Source: an uncultured Methylococcales bacterium (GTDB taxonomy: Bacteria > Pseudomonadota > Gammaproteobacteria > Methylococcales > Methylomonadaceae). Taken from it: a DNA stretch of 64,000 nt. The stretch covers positions 1 through 64,000 of the forward strand of contig CAJVZC010000001.1 of assembly GCA_913019935.1 (NCBI GenBank), read 5' to 3'. The notes below the pieces were generated by a model. The model ran no database searches. It saw nothing but the letters and a program-made list of their open reading frames with translations, and was not told the origin of the DNA. Both the position numbers and the translations under genes were made by a program. Every line of letters begins with the position of its first letter. Position 1 is the first letter of the stretch. Below, one piece after another: positions 28,291 through 39,176 of the stretch.

Positions 28291-29262
28291 ATGCTCATTG
28301 GTTCCATCCACTTAAAAAATAATCTTTTCTTAGCGCCCATGGCTGGTGTGACCGATCGCCCGTTCAGGCAGCTCTGCAAGAATTTTGGTGCCGGCTTAAC
28401 TGTTTCAGAAATGGTTTCATCCAATCCCAACCTACGAAACCACTACCGTACCCAATTAAAAAGCAACCACAGCGGAGAAACAGAACCACGCGTGGTTCAA
28501 ATCTTAGGTACCGACCCTGAACAAATGGCTGCTGCAGCCTATTACAATGCCGACCAAGGCGCGCAAATTATTGATATCAACATGGGCTGCCCCGCTAAAA
28601 AAGTATGCGCCGTAGCGGCCGGATCAGCATTATTAAGAAATGAATCTCTGGTCGGCAAAATTCTTGACGCCGTTGTTAACGCTGTTGACTTACCCGTTAC
28701 ACTAAAAATCAGAACCGGTTGGGATATTGAAAACCGAAACGCACTTAAAATATCCAAAATTGCTCAAGAATCAGGCATTGCCGCGCTCACCATTCATGGC
28801 AGAACTCGTGCATGCCGATTTTCTGGTAATGCTGAATACGACACCATTAAAAAAATTAAATCACAAAGCCTCATCCCCATCATTGCTAACGGCGACATTA
28901 ATAGTGTCCAAAAAGCTAAAGCCGTATTAGACTACACCCAAGCCGATGCGATCATGATTGGTCGGGCAGCACAAGGACGCCCGTGGATATTCACAGAAAT
29001 AAATCATTACCTAAATCACGGCGAACTTCTAGCCCCCATTCCTTTGGAAAAAAAACAAATTACCTTACAACACCACTTGGAATCACTCTACCGTTTCTAC
29101 GGTGATAAAATGGGTGTTCGAATAGCCCGTAAACATATCAACTGGTATTTCAATTCTATAGGGGTCATTCCGAGCACATTGAGACATCAAATTAATCAAG
29201 CGCTCATTCCGACAGAACAATTACATTGGGTTAATAATGCATTTAAATTATTTAACGACTAA
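28291..29262 (+). CDS. dusB: tRNA-dihydrouridine synthase B
   Basis: An FMN enzyme that reduces uridine (position 17 in E. coli) to dihydrouridine in tRNA. At 323 residues it has LAPMAGVTDRPFRQLC, INMGCPAKKVC with the catalytic cysteine, LKIRTGW, TIHGRTRAC, and GRAAQGRPWIF. It is followed 2 bp later by fis, the classic dusB-fis operon. Confidence 0.97.
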   Translation: MLIGSIHLKNNLFLAPMAGVTDRPFRQLCKNFGAGLTVSEMVSSNPNLRNHYRTQLKSNHSGETEPRVVQILGTDPEQMAAAAYYNADQGAQIIDINMGCPAKKVCAVAAGSALLRNESLVGKILDAVVNAVDLPVTLKIRTGWDIENRNALKISKIAQESGIAALTIHGRTRACRFSGNAEYDTIKKIKSQSLIPIIANGDINSVQKAKAVLDYTQADAIMIGRAAQGRPWIFTEINHYLNHGELLAPIPLEKKQITLQHHLESLYRFYGDKMGVRIARKHINWYFNSIGVIPSTLRHQINQALIPTEQLHWVNNAFKLFND

Positions 29263-29264
29263 TC

Positions 29265-29519
29265 ATGACCGATAAAAGCACTCACCCTAAAACAATACCT
29301 TTAGCCTCACATGTCAAAACGGCTGTCATGGACTATCTTGAGCGCCTCAGCGACTCTGAAAGCGATGATCTTTTCGCGCTTGTCATCCGAGAAGTGGAAA
29401 AGCCCATGATTGAGGTGACCCTAGAGAAAGTTGGTCACAATCAATCTAAAGCCGCTAAGATACTGGGTATAAGTCGCAGTACTTTAAGAAAAAAAATCGC
29501 TCAATACCGTATCTCTTAA
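29265..29519 (+). CDS. fis: Nucleoid-associated DNA-binding protein Fis
   Basis: A small homodimeric DNA-bending regulator of rRNA transcription and chromosome structure. At 84 residues it lacks part of the longer enteric N-terminal arm but has the conserved core with EVEKPMIEVTLEKVGHNQSK and the HTH AAKILGISRSTLRKKI. It is coupled to dusB and is followed by purH 32 bp later. Confidence 0.96.
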   Translation: MTDKSTHPKTIPLASHVKTAVMDYLERLSDSESDDLFALVIREVEKPMIEVTLEKVGHNQSKAAKILGISRSTLRKKIAQYRIS

Positions 29520-29551
29520 CCCTTACCCTTAACTGAACCTAAAACTATATT

Positions 29552-31111
29552 ATGGACCTTAAAATAAGCCGCGCGCTCATCAGCGTCTCAGACAAAACCG
29601 GCATTATTGATTTTGCACGCCACCTACATGACCTTGGTATTGAAATACTCAGCACCGGCGGCACTGCCCAGAAATTGGCCGAGCATCGTATTCCTGTCAC
29701 TGAAGTCTCCGACTATACGGGTTTCCCTGAAATGATGTCGGGTCGCGTCAAGACATTACACCCAAAAGTTCACGGCGGCATATTAGGACGCCGCGGCATT
29801 GATGATACCGTTATGGCAGAACACGGCATTCTTCCTATTGATATGGTTGTAGTCAATCTATATCCCTTTCAACAAACCATTGCAAAACCAGATTGTTCTT
29901 TTGAAACCGCCATCGAAAATATAGACATTGGCGGCCCGACCATGATTCGCGCCGCAGCTAAAAATCATGCCAGCATTTCAGTGATCGTGGATCCAAGCGA
30001 CTATCAAAACACCCTTGATGAACTCACCGCCAACCAAGGTGCTCTATCACAAGAAAGCCGTTTCAAACTAGCTCGAAAAAGCTTTGAGCATACCGCTCAT
30101 TATGATACTGCCATAGCAGGCTACTTGAATAAAATTGACGACAACCCTTTCCCGGAAAATCTGAATCTACAATTTAAACAGTCACAAATTATGCGTTACG
30201 GTGAAAACCCTCACCAAAATGCCGCTTTTTATTGTGAAGCCAATCCAGCGCCAGGCACCTTAGCCGCCGCCCAACAATTACAAGGAAAAGCCTTATCTTA
30301 TAACAACATTGCCGATGCTGATGCCGCCCTAGAATGCGTTAAGTCTTTTTCCGGTGCACCCACCTGCGTTATTGTCAAACACGCCAATCCTTGTGGCGTG
30401 GCCTCCACAGATAATTTGCTCGAAAGTTACAATCGCGCTTACCAAACAGACCCTACGTCCGCATTTGGCGGGATCATTGCCTTCAACCAATCCCTTGACG
30501 GACTCACGGCACAAGCAATCATCGATCGTCAATTTGTCGAAGTTCTTATTGCCCCTTCCATTACCAACGACGCCCGTACAATACTACAATCCAAGCCTAA
30601 TATTCGCGTCATGGAAACTGGCACTTGGTCGCCAGAAAGAACGCCTAGTTATGATTTTAAACGAATCACCAATGGGCTACTTGTTCAGGATAATGATATC
30701 GGCCAAATTACAGCCAATGACATCACCATTGTCAGTAAACGCCATCCCACTCCAGAAGAACTTAACGATATGATTTTTGCGTGGAATGTCGCTAAATTTG
30801 TTAAATCTAACGCTATCGTTTATGCCAAAAACCAACAAACCATTGGCGTAGGCGCTGGGCAAATGAGCCGCGTATATTCCGCACGTATTGCCGGCATTAA
30901 AGCGGCCGATGAAAACCTAACCGTTGCTGGGTCAGCCATGGCTTCTGATGCTTTCTTCCCCTTCAGAGACGGTATTGATTCAGCGGCTCAAGCAGGTATT
31001 ACTTCAGTCATTCAACCTGGCGGCTCCATTCGGGACGAAGAAATTATAACCGCTGCAAATGAACACGACATGACCATGGCCTTTACTGCTATGCGACATT
31101 TCCGACACTAA
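29552..31111 (+). CDS. purH: Bifunctional AICAR transformylase / IMP cyclohydrolase
   Basis: Carries out the last two steps of IMP synthesis. The 519 residues include an N-terminal cyclohydrolase (MGS-like) domain with [29 protein letters not shown] and [16 protein letters not shown]. The transformylase domain follows with [13 protein letters not shown] [21 protein letters not shown] and [10 protein letters not shown]. It is followed by purD after 32 bp. Confidence 0.98.
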   Translation: MDLKISRALISVSDKTGIIDFARHLHDLGIEILSTGGTAQKLAEHRIPVTEVSDYTGFPEMMSGRVKTLHPKVHGGILGRRGIDDTVMAEHGILPIDMVVVNLYPFQQTIAKPDCSFETAIENIDIGGPTMIRAAAKNHASISVIVDPSDYQNTLDELTANQGALSQESRFKLARKSFEHTAHYDTAIAGYLNKIDDNPFPENLNLQFKQSQIMRYGENPHQNAAFYCEANPAPGTLAAAQQLQGKALSYNNIADADAALECVKSFSGAPTCVIVKHANPCGVASTDNLLESYNRAYQTDPTSAFGGIIAFNQSLDGLTAQAIIDRQFVEVLIAPSITNDARTILQSKPNIRVMETGTWSPERTPSYDFKRITNGLLVQDNDIGQITANDITIVSKRHPTPEELNDMIFAWNVAKFVKSNAIVYAKNQQTIGVGAGQMSRVYSARIAGIKAADENLTVAGSAMASDAFFPFRDGIDSAAQAGITSVIQPGGSIRDEEIITAANEHDMTMAFTAMRHFRH

Positions 31112-31143
31112 CGCACTCATTACCCATAGATAAAACTTTACTC

Positions 31144-32418
31144 ATGAATATTTTAATTGTAGGTGGCGGCGGTCGCGAACATGCTTTAGCTTGGAAGGCC
31201 CGCCAATCAGAACAAGCCAGAACCGTTTATGTTGCCCCTGGAAACGCGGGCACAGCCCTAGAGCCCGGCATAGAAAATGTAGCCATTGATGCAACAAATA
31301 TTGACGCCCTAATCACCTTTGCGCAAGAAAAAAACATTGCCCTCACTATTATTGGCCCCGAAGTTCCTCTGGTTGCTGGTATTGTGGACCGCTTTCAAGC
31401 AGTAGGATTAAACTGTTTTGGTCCTCGTGCAATAGCAGCCCAACTAGAAGGTTCTAAAACCTTTTGCAAAAACTTTATGGCTCGCCACAAAATACCTACG
31501 GCCGAATACCAAACCTTCACTGAAACAGATTCGGCCATCCAATATATTCAAGAAAAAGGCGCCCCTATTGTAGTTAAAGCCGATGGGCTCGCCGCTGGAA
31601 AAGGCGTTATTGTCGCTCAAACTGAAGCTGAAGCTATTGCTGCCGTTCAAGATATGTTAGCCGGTAACGCTTTTGGCGAAGCCGGTCACCGCGTTGTTGT
31701 TGAAGAATTTTTATACGGCGAAGAGGCCAGCTTTATCGTTATCGCTGATGGGGAAACGGCCCTCCCTATGGCCACTTCTCAAGACCACAAAGCCCTTAAC
31801 AACGGTGATTTAGGACCCAACACGGGCGGCATGGGCGCTTACTCGCCTGCGCCTTTAGTCACACCCGAATTGCACCAACGGGTTCTCGATGAAGTCATCC
31901 AACCTACTTTAGACGGCATGATTGCTGACGGCATGCCCTACACCGGCTTCCTCTACGCTGGCTTAATGATTAATCCAAACGGCACCCTGAAAGTACTGGA
32001 ATATAATTGCCGTTTTGGTGACCCAGAAACCCAGCCTATCATGATGCGTTTACAAAGTGATTTAGTTGAACTGTGCTTAGCCGCTCTGGACCATCAACTA
32101 CACACCCAAACAACCGTATGGGACAGTCGACCCGCTTTAGGCGTTGTACTTGCTGCAGGGGGCTATCCCGATAGCTACAAAAAAGGCGATATTATTAAGG
32201 GTCTTGACTCACCCACTACGCCGGAGCAAAAAGTTTTCCACGCTGGAACAGATCTCGAAAACAACCAGACTCTCACCGCCGGCGGCCGTGTACTTTGTGC
32301 CTGCGCGTTAGGCGACTCTCTTACCGAAGCCCAAAGTAATGCCTACCAACTGGTCAGCACAATAGAGTGGGACCAAATGTATTTTCGAACCGACATTGGT
32401 TTTAAGGCACTCACGTAG
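31144..32418 (+). CDS. purD: Phosphoribosylamine-glycine ligase
   Basis: An ATP-grasp enzyme making GAR in purine synthesis. At 424 residues it has VGGGGREHALAWK at the N terminus, IGPEVPLVAGIVD, KADGLAAGKGVIVA, SQDHKA, GPNTGGMGAYSPAP and NCRFGDPETQ. It is downstream of purH, as in many gammaproteobacteria. Confidence 0.98.
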   Translation: MNILIVGGGGREHALAWKARQSEQARTVYVAPGNAGTALEPGIENVAIDATNIDALITFAQEKNIALTIIGPEVPLVAGIVDRFQAVGLNCFGPRAIAAQLEGSKTFCKNFMARHKIPTAEYQTFTETDSAIQYIQEKGAPIVVKADGLAAGKGVIVAQTEAEAIAAVQDMLAGNAFGEAGHRVVVEEFLYGEEASFIVIADGETALPMATSQDHKALNNGDLGPNTGGMGAYSPAPLVTPELHQRVLDEVIQPTLDGMIADGMPYTGFLYAGLMINPNGTLKVLEYNCRFGDPETQPIMMRLQSDLVELCLAALDHQLHTQTTVWDSRPALGVVLAAGGYPDSYKKGDIIKGLDSPTTPEQKVFHAGTDLENNQTLTAGGRVLCACALGDSLTEAQSNAYQLVSTIEWDQMYFRTDIGFKALT

Positions 32419-32444
32419 AATTGATCTGCCCACAAAAAATTATT

Positions 32445-32483
32445 AGCCGTCAATCTTGACGTTAATCCCGACAGATTACGGCT
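32445..32483 (-). terminator. Terminator after the M18 aminopeptidase gene
   Basis: AGCCGT plus AATCT pairs with AGATT plus ACGGCT, with a 1-nt bulge and a 16-nt loop. Read leftwards it is followed by AATAATTTTTT, a U-run, directly after the aminopeptidase stop codon. It may also slow rightward purD transcripts. Confidence 0.65.
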
Positions 32484-32484
32484 A

Positions 32485-33795
32485 CTATTTCAAAAATTGC
32501 CGCATCAACTTAATCATATCGCCATGATCTTTAACGCCCGCACTTTCTCGCAAGCTATGCATAGCCCACATCGGGTTTCCTAAGTCAACTGAGCGTATGC
32601 CCAACTTGGCGGAAACGATCGGACCGATCGTACTACCACACCCCAAATTGGTCCGGTGTGAATATTTCTGCACAGAGACACCTGCCTGCTGACACCAATC
32701 AACACACATTGCTTCAGCTATATTATCTGTGGCGTAGCGCTGATTAGCATTCACCTTTATGACTGGCCCCTTATTGACCATGACACGGTGTTTAGGCTCA
32801 TAAGCCCATGAGAAACTAGGCTGATAAGCATGGGCCATATCCACACTCATCATAAAACTTTGGCTTAAAGCCTGAAAATAACTTTCTGTACCCGGCGCTA
32901 GCAGCGCACTAATTCGCATTAAAACATCCGGCAGAAAACTCCCTGACGCCCCCTTGCTACTCTCACTGCCAATCTCTTCATGATCAAAAAATGCGCACAC
33001 TTGTGTGGCTGATGATGCCACGGCACCATCCTCTAAAAATGCTTTTACCGCCGCATGACACGAAGCCAGATTATCCAATTGCGAACTGGCAATAAACTCA
33101 TCGTTTAAGCCCCACAACACACCCTTTTGGGTGTCATAGCTACACAATTCCCAGGACAAAATAGCAGTAGCCTCTAACTTTAATTGATCAGCAATCAACG
33201 CTTTAAACTGAATAGGCTCCAGTAATTCATTTTCAACCGTTGCCAATACCAAAGGTAAATCTGTTTGTTTATCAAGCTTTAATCCTTCTTCATTGACTTT
33301 ATTATTCATATGAATAGCCAAATTAGGTAGCCTCAATAACGGCTTATCAAAAAGAATCGTCTTATTCTTTACAGCACCCCGATCATCCTTATAACTCACA
33401 GAACCGGCTAAACTTAAATCTCGATCTGTATACGTGGCTAAAATCGGGCTTCCATACACTTCAACACCCACGCGCAATAAGCCTGCTTCGGCATAACTCG
33501 CATGGGGTTTAACACGCAATCCCGGTGAATCAGTATGAGCGCCAATAATTTTAAAGCCTGTTTCAACCAAAGGCTTAGTACCCACTATAAAGGAAATTAT
33601 TGAAGATCCGCCCCTAACCACATAGTATCGCCCCTCTCCCAACAAGGCCCATTCTGACTGCTCATCTAACGGGACAAAACCATGCGCATCCAATTGCTGT
33701 TTAACCGTACTAACGGCATGCCAAGGACTGGGCGAAGCATCAATAAAAGCCAGTAAATCTTCTGCTTGTTCACGGTAAAAATCAGTCTGACTCAT
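32485..33795 (-). CDS. apeB: M18 family aminopeptidase (ApeB-like)
   Basis: A zinc aminopeptidase related to aspartyl aminopeptidase. About 436 residues. Metal-binding motifs are seen in GAHTDSPGLRVKP, the DHEEIGSESSKGA segment and the C-terminal MWAMHSLRE; HRTNLGCGSTIGP is typical of the family. I start it at ATG 33795 (MSQTDFYREQ), because the extension to 33873 is unlike the family and lies inside msrB. It overlaps the msrB 3' end by 14 bp. Confidence 0.93.
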   Translation of the reverse strand: MSQTDFYREQAEDLLAFIDASPSPWHAVSTVKQQLDAHGFVPLDEQSEWALLGEGRYYVVRGGSSIISFIVGTKPLVETGFKIIGAHTDSPGLRVKPHASYAEAGLLRVGVEVYGSPILATYTDRDLSLAGSVSYKDDRGAVKNKTILFDKPLLRLPNLAIHMNNKVNEEGLKLDKQTDLPLVLATVENELLEPIQFKALIADQLKLEATAILSWELCSYDTQKGVLWGLNDEFIASSQLDNLASCHAAVKAFLEDGAVASSATQVCAFFDHEEIGSESSKGASGSFLPDVLMRISALLAPGTESYFQALSQSFMMSVDMAHAYQPSFSWAYEPKHRVMVNKGPVIKVNANQRYATDNIAEAMCVDWCQQAGVSVQKYSHRTNLGCGSTIGPIVSAKLGIRSVDLGNPMWAMHSLRESAGVKDHGDMIKLMRQFLK

Positions 33796-34186
33796 CAGCT
33801 TTTTCCAATCGCAATGAAATTGAATTAACGCAATACCGTAGCCCGGTGGGTTTCGGGCCATCTTCAAAAACATGCCCTAAATGCGCATCACAATGCTGGC
33901 ATGTAATTTCTACCCGTCGCATGCTGTGACTCGTATCATCAATATGACAAACCTTTTCAGCACTCAAAACATCCCAGAAACTGGGCCAACCGGATCCTGA
34001 ATCAAATTTTGTCACCGAATCAAATAAAGGCTGATCACAACAAGCACAATGATAGATGCCTTTATCATGACAATTAGTATAGCCACCCACAAAAGGTGCC
34101 TCCGTACCTTTCTCACGGCAAACCGCATATTGCTCAGGGGTTAGCCGCTCCTTCCATTCCGCTTCATTGACTTGTTTTTTAGTCAT
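33782..34186 (-). CDS. msrB: Peptide methionine (R)-S-oxide reductase
   Basis: Reduces methionine-R-sulfoxide in damaged proteins. At 134 residues it has structural zinc cysteines 47, 50, 96 and 99 (CACC and CQHC), DSGSGWPSFW, and the catalytic Cys119 in RYCVNS. There is no signal peptide, so it acts in the cytoplasm. It is upstream of and overlapping apeB. Confidence 0.97.
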   Translation of the reverse strand: MTKKQVNEAEWKERLTPEQYAVCREKGTEAPFVGGYTNCHDKGIYHCACCDQPLFDSVTKFDSGSGWPSFWDVLSAEKVCHIDDTSHSMRRVEITCQHCDAHLGHVFEDGPKPTGLRYCVNSISLRLEKADESD

Positions 34187-34333
34187 ATCACTCTCTATTC
34201 TTTTTACTTTAGCTTAACTGGCAATTAACAAACGTTACCGGCTTCTTTTTAACCCATCATAACTCACAAAAAAATCACTCTAACCTATTCAATTAGATAG
34301 GTTATTCTGTACAATAACGCAGTACAAATACAA

Positions 34334-34361
34334 TTCATCTGTTTTTCAAAAATGCTATAAT
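34334..34361 (+). promoter_or_regulatory. Candidate promoter of oadGAB
   Basis: A TATAAT at 34356-34361 with TTCATC at 34334-34339 and a 16-bp spacer, ending 42 bp before the oadG ATG. The -35 is weak. Visual prediction only. Confidence 0.4.
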
Positions 34362-34403
34362 ATAGCGTATTAAAATCTAAATAAAACGAATAAAATAGCA
34401 CCA

Positions 34404-34628
34404 ATGAGCAATAATATCTCCTTAGGGTTGGAATTAATGGGTCTTGGCATGACCATTGTATTCCTATTCCTACTATTACTTATTTTCAGTATTTCTATCA
34501 TGTCTTTTTGTGTACAACAATTTCAATCCCCCCCTAAAGACACCATACCAGAAACACCCGTTCAGGAAATTGATAGTAATATTGTGGCTGCGATTACCCT
34601 TGCTGTAAACCGCTACCGTAGAAAATAA
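34404..34628 (+). CDS. oadG: Oxaloacetate decarboxylase gamma subunit
   Basis: The small assembly subunit of the sodium-pumping decarboxylase. A 74-residue protein with one N-terminal membrane helix (about 11-36) beginning GLELMGLGMTIVFLFLLLLI, a proline-containing linker, and the family's C-terminal AAITLAVNRYR. First gene of oadGAB. Confidence 0.92.
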   Translation: MSNNISLGLELMGLGMTIVFLFLLLLIFSISIMSFCVQQFQSPPKDTIPETPVQEIDSNIVAAITLAVNRYRRK

Positions 34629-34713
34629 TTGAAAACCTTTTACACAAACAAGTCGGCGCCTCAGCCGCCTTTTACATAACCAAAATTTAAGTTAAGAACC
34701 AGAGAAAACGAAC

Positions 34714-36483
34714 ATGGCAATAGCAAATCAACCCATCGGTATAACCGAAGTCGCCCTACGTGACGCCCATCAATCTATTCTGGCAACCCGTCTGCGCATA
34801 GAAGATATGTTACCCATTTGTGGCAAACTAGACCAAGTAGGTTACTGGTCAATCGAATCGTGGGGCGGCGCTACATTTGATGCCTGTATTCGTTACTTAG
34901 GCGAAGACCCATGGGAACGGTTACGCCTACTAAAGGCGGCCATGCCAAACACTCCTCAACAAATGTTATTTCGAGGACAAAACATTCTCGGCTATCGCCA
35001 CTACGCAGATGATGTCGTAGATAAATTTGTTGAACGCTGCGCCATTAATGGCATTGATGTTTTCCGAATTTTCGATGCTATGAACGATATGCGTAATATC
35101 AAGTGCGCGGTTAACGCCGTCTTGGAAACAGACAAACACGCGCAAGGAACACTGTCTTATACCGTGAGTCCCGTCCACAATATTGATTTATGGGTTGATT
35201 TAGGTAAACAAATTGAAGACATGGGCGCCCATTCCATTTGTATCAAAGATATGGCCGGACTACTCACCCCCTATGATGGTTATGACTTAATCAGCAAGCT
35301 CAAAGCTCAGGTTGACATTCCTATCCACCTGCACTGTCACGCTACCACCGGACTCAGCGTTGGCACTTACATTAAAGCTATTGAAGCAGGTGTTGATAAT
35401 GTTGATACGGCTATCTCATCGCTAAGCATGACTTATGGCCATAGCCCAACCGAAACCCTTGTTGCTAGTCTTCAAAATCAAGCCTCTGATACTGGCCTTG
35501 ACTTGAACTTACTGGAAGAAATTGCTGCCTACTTTAGGGATATTCGGAAAAAATACGCCCAATTTGAGGGCAGCCTAAAAGGCGTAGATGGCCGCATTCT
35601 AGTCAGTCAGGTTCCAGGAGGCATGCTAACCAATATGGAAAGCCAACTCAAAGAGCAAGGTGCCGCAGATAAATTTGATGCTGTTTTAGATGAAATACCA
35701 CGTGTCCGAGAAGATCTTGGCTTCATTCCTTTAGTCACACCCACGTCACAAATTGTAGGCACTCAGGCGGTCATCAATATTCTTACTGGCGAGCGTTACA
35801 AAACCATCACAAAAGAATCAGCCGGCGTTCTCAAGGGTGAGTACGGCGCAACACCTGCTCCGGTCAATAAAGCCCTACAAGAACGCGTCCTTGAAGGCGA
35901 AGCCCCGATAACCTGTCGCCCGGCAGACAAACTATCGCCTGAAATGGATAAGCTCATTGCCGGTGTTAAAGACAAGGCCAAAGAACACCAAGTCACCCTA
36001 GCGAAAAATATTGAAGAAGACGCCTTAATAGACGGCTTGTTTTTTCAGGTCGGCTGGAAGTTCATTCAAAACCGCGGCAACCCAGATGCCTTTGAAGCCG
36101 CACCCGATGCATTGGCTTTTGCAAAAGCCAATGCATCCTCACAAACAACTGAAACCTACACCGTCACTGTTGAAGGTAAGAACTACCACGTTGCAGTCGG
36201 GCCCGGCGATGCTGATTTCAACATCCAACCCGCCACCAACGCTGAACCTGCCCAAACGACAATGCCTTCATCAGGAGAAACCATAACGTCGCCTATGGCG
36301 GGCAATATTTTCAAAATAAACACCACTGTCGGCGCTACTGTTTCGGAAAATGAAACCACCATTATCCTTGAAGCCATGAAAATGGAGACGGAAATACGAA
36401 CTCGTGTGGGCGGCACTGTTTCTGCCATTCACGTCAAAGAAGGCGATGCCGTAACCGTGGGACAAATTCTTATAACCCTGTAA
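34714..36483 (+). CDS. oadA: Oxaloacetate decarboxylase alpha subunit (biotin-containing)
   Basis: Transfers the carboxyl group of oxaloacetate to biotin, yielding pyruvate. At 589 residues: a carboxyltransferase TIM barrel with [35 protein letters not shown] and the metal-binding HLHCHATTG. The PYC_OADA domain and a proline/alanine linker follow, then a biotinyl domain with Lys556 in EAMKM. The membrane OadB then decarboxylates biotin and exports Na+. Confidence 0.97.
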   Translation: MAIANQPIGITEVALRDAHQSILATRLRIEDMLPICGKLDQVGYWSIESWGGATFDACIRYLGEDPWERLRLLKAAMPNTPQQMLFRGQNILGYRHYADDVVDKFVERCAINGIDVFRIFDAMNDMRNIKCAVNAVLETDKHAQGTLSYTVSPVHNIDLWVDLGKQIEDMGAHSICIKDMAGLLTPYDGYDLISKLKAQVDIPIHLHCHATTGLSVGTYIKAIEAGVDNVDTAISSLSMTYGHSPTETLVASLQNQASDTGLDLNLLEEIAAYFRDIRKKYAQFEGSLKGVDGRILVSQVPGGMLTNMESQLKEQGAADKFDAVLDEIPRVREDLGFIPLVTPTSQIVGTQAVINILTGERYKTITKESAGVLKGEYGATPAPVNKALQERVLEGEAPITCRPADKLSPEMDKLIAGVKDKAKEHQVTLAKNIEEDALIDGLFFQVGWKFIQNRGNPDAFEAAPDALAFAKANASSQTTETYTVTVEGKNYHVAVGPGDADFNIQPATNAEPAQTTMPSSGETITSPMAGNIFKINTTVGATVSENETTIILEAMKMETEIRTRVGGTVSAIHVKEGDAVTVGQILITL

Positions 36484-36532
36484 CGTGCCTTAACCATTCA
36501 CCCTTAGCTAAAACTATTTTTTAAAACACACC

Positions 36533-37660
36533 ATGGAAAACCTAACTTTACTCTGGGAAAGCACTGGAATATATAATTTAGAAAGCGGCCAGGCCATTAT
36601 GACTGCCGTTGGTTTTTTACTAATTTTCCTTGCCATTAAAAAAGGCTTCGAGCCGCTCCTTTTGCTCCCTATTGGTTTTGGCGCAATCTTAAGCAATATT
36701 CCTGGCTCTGGCATGACCGAGGCAGGGGGTATTCTTTACTACTTATATGGCGGCATTAAAACTGGCGTTTTTCCACTACTTATTTTTATGGGCGTGGGTG
36801 CTATGACTGACTTTGGCCCAATGCTCGCTAACCCAAAAACACTGCTACTCGGCGCTGCCGCACAATTCGGTATTTTTGCAACGCTTCTTGGTGCCTTAGC
36901 GCTCAATACTATTCCTGGCTTAGATTTTTCCTTAAAAGATGCGGCGGCCATCGCCATTATAGGTGGTGCCGATGGCCCTACGGCAATTTATGTGGCCTCC
37001 AAATTGGCCCCAGAATTACTCGGCGCCATTGCCGTTGCCGCCTATTCTTATATGGCGCTGGTTCCGTTAATCCAACCCCCAATCATGCGCGCCCTAACCA
37101 CTGAAAAAGAACGCAAGATTGAAATGCATCAACTTCGGCATGTCAGCCAAACAGAGAAAATCATTTTCCCACTAGCACTCGTATTCTTAACCGCCTTATT
37201 ACTGCCTTCTGCAGCACCGCTCATTGGTATGTTCTGTTTTGGTAATCTTATGAGTTCTTGTGGTGTTGTTGACCGGCTCAGTGATACCAGCCAGAATGCA
37301 CTGATTAATGTTGTTACTATTTTTCTCGGTCTTGCCGTTGGCTCAAAACTCAATGCCGATGCTTTCCTTCAGCCTGAAACATTAGGCATTCTGGCCTTAG
37401 GTGCAATCGCTTTTTGTATTGGTACAGCCTGTGGCGTACTTATGGCAAAACTCATGAACGCACTTAGTAAAACACCGATTAATCCTTTAATTGGTGCCGC
37501 CGGCGTTTCCGCTGTACCGATGGCGGCTCGAGTAGCCAACAAAGTCGGCCTAGAAAACAATCCACATAACCATCTACTGATGCACGCCATGGGACCGAAT
37601 GTAGCGGGCGTCATTGGCTCAGCAGTAGCAGCAGGGATTCTACTCAACCTCGTTCATTAA
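36533..37660 (+). CDS. oadB: Oxaloacetate decarboxylase beta subunit (Na+ pump)
   Basis: The polytopic membrane subunit that couples decarboxylation of carboxybiotin to Na+ export. At 375 residues it has about nine hydrophobic segments, the signature [17 protein letters not shown] containing the functional aspartate, and [18 protein letters not shown] near the C terminus. The first residues [24 protein letters not shown] match the family. It completes the oadGAB operon and implies a sodium circuit in this organism. Confidence 0.97.
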   Translation: MENLTLLWESTGIYNLESGQAIMTAVGFLLIFLAIKKGFEPLLLLPIGFGAILSNIPGSGMTEAGGILYYLYGGIKTGVFPLLIFMGVGAMTDFGPMLANPKTLLLGAAAQFGIFATLLGALALNTIPGLDFSLKDAAAIAIIGGADGPTAIYVASKLAPELLGAIAVAAYSYMALVPLIQPPIMRALTTEKERKIEMHQLRHVSQTEKIIFPLALVFLTALLLPSAAPLIGMFCFGNLMSSCGVVDRLSDTSQNALINVVTIFLGLAVGSKLNADAFLQPETLGILALGAIAFCIGTACGVLMAKLMNALSKTPINPLIGAAGVSAVPMAARVANKVGLENNPHNHLLMHAMGPNVAGVIGSAVAAGILLNLVH

Positions 37661-37725
37661 TGAAGCCCGATACCACCGTTACCCCTTAATAGGCAGTCAA
37701 ACTCTACCTTACTGCTAACCAATCC

Positions 37726-37760
37726 TCTACTGCTTTGAGTCGCCCCACCATTGCAGTAGA
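37726..37760 (+). terminator. Possible terminator after oadB
   Basis: TCTACTGC (37726-37733) pairs with GCAGTAGA (37753-37760) across a 19-nt loop, followed by a modest T-rich stretch. Weak by sequence but well placed. Confidence 0.4.
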
Positions 37761-37789
37761 ACGCTTCTTTTATAACCGCCGACCTCGCC

Positions 37790-38338
37790 CTAAAAGACTT
37801 TCAGCGTCAACCGTAATTGCTCGTCCTGATCCACCGCAACAGACTCTAAAACAGCCTTAAGCATTTTTTGCTTAACATCACTGTCTTGTAGTTGATAAAC
37901 CTTAATTTTACTAAATGCGGCACTAATAACCTGCTGTAGAACAGATTTAATTTTCTGACTGGTACGCTCAGGAAGACCCTTCACCTCAATAGCCTCAACC
38001 TGAGGCCGAATCAAAAAGAATTGACTCGTTTCAGGGTTATATTCCACCTCACCCGACACTTCAGCACTGCCCTGACTATGAACAGCACCCAACAAACTCA
38101 ACGCCATTTGAACCGAGAAATGAATACGCTCATCGCCCTTAACAAGGTTTACTCGCGGATCACTTAAGGTAATACGATATAAATGGCTGCGCTTCTCCAG
38201 AGGCTTAATAAGCGACAAATACTCTTGCAGCTCTTGCTCAGCGACTGTGACGGTATAACTAAAAGCATGGGCATTCGTTGTTAGCACCCAGAACAATAAA
38301 GCAATAGAAACGAACCTTAACTTTTGCAACCGAGTCAC
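37790..38338 (-). CDS. DUF1439 family exported protein (YceB-like)
   Basis: A 182-residue protein with a signal peptide (about 1-25, ending HAFS, no lipobox cysteine) and a DUF1439 domain related to E. coli lipoprotein YceB. A possible lipid-binding fold is suggested for the family; function is not established. Seen: TVAEQELQEYLS, LSDPRVNLV, and the amphipathic region from ISAAFSKIKVYQL. It is separated by 12 bp from the upstream TauE permease gene. Confidence 0.75.
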   Translation of the reverse strand: MTRLQKLRFVSIALLFWVLTTNAHAFSYTVTVAEQELQEYLSLIKPLEKRSHLYRITLSDPRVNLVKGDERIHFSVQMALSLLGAVHSQGSAEVSGEVEYNPETSQFFLIRPQVEAIEVKGLPERTSQKIKSVLQQVISAAFSKIKVYQLQDSDVKQKMLKAVLESVAVDQDEQLRLTLKVF

Positions 38339-38350
38339 CCACCTATCTTA

Positions 38351-39073
38351 TTAAAAAGCTTTAAAAACCAATACGACCCCCGATAAAAACAAAAAGGCCG
38401 CAAAAATTTTACTGTATTTTTCATTATCAATATTTTGATAAACAACTTCTTCCGTTAATAAAAACATAATGACGCCAACATGCAAAAAAGCCATATTATT
38501 ACTGTATGACAACTCATAGCTATCAAGAAGAAAGAATAACGTAACGATTTGAAAGACAGCAAAAGTCGCGTAACAGATGGCCACCGTAACCCGCGTCATA
38601 TCCTTTTGGTATTGCTTACCATGAACAATCGCGGTTAGTAAGGACCCACCAAGATTCGTTAACCCATGAATAACACCCATCGTAGCCAAATATGTTTTCT
38701 CATACTTCACCATCGACATCATCATTTTCTCAACTTTAGGAGAATAACTTTTCAAGGCAACAAAAATTAAGAACAAACCGATGATCAATGCAATGTTGAT
38801 TTTAGCCGCGGTGACTATAAACAAAAACAAGACTACAAATGGAATGGTATAGATCAAAACATTTTTATAAAAACTAAGATCTATATAGCTATAGTGTTTG
38901 AGAATTTGAAAGGAGTTAATGGCAATAGATATTGGTAACAGGATCACCAATGCGTCTAAAAATTCATACCCCAACAACAATAACAATGGTGTACCAAATA
39001 ACAAAACGCCCACACCAAATATGGATTGAATAACTGAGGTTGCGATAACGGTTAATAATATATCGACTGGCAT
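38351..39073 (-). CDS. TauE/SafE family membrane permease
   Basis: A 240-residue polytopic protein with about seven or eight hydrophobic segments and the repeat pattern of the TauE/SafE family (VIATSVIQSIFGVGVLLFGTP at the start, and GVIHGLTNLGGSLLT in the second half). Family members export sulfite, sulfoacetate or other organic anions; the substrate here is not shown. It lies downstream of phoR, but the gap (103 bp) argues for its own promoter. Confidence 0.8.
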   Translation of the reverse strand: MPVDILLTVIATSVIQSIFGVGVLLFGTPLLLLLGYEFLDALVILLPISIAINSFQILKHYSYIDLSFYKNVLIYTIPFVVLFLFIVTAAKINIALIIGLFLIFVALKSYSPKVEKMMMSMVKYEKTYLATMGVIHGLTNLGGSLLTAIVHGKQYQKDMTRVTVAICYATFAVFQIVTLFFLLDSYELSYSNNMAFLHVGVIMFLLTEEVVYQNIDNEKYSKIFAAFLFLSGVVLVFKAF

Positions 39074-39176
39074 AAGTCCTCTCTTGAGCCTACAAAAGCA
39101 TTAAATGAATTTAATTATGTCATAGTTACACCACGATTTGATCGGAACTCCTCTGATAAACAGAAAGGCCCTATCG

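Noticed and set aside
39115..39135. Possible Pho box near the TauE permease gene
   Set aside because: TGTCATA appears once, but the second 7-bp repeat of a Pho box is missing.
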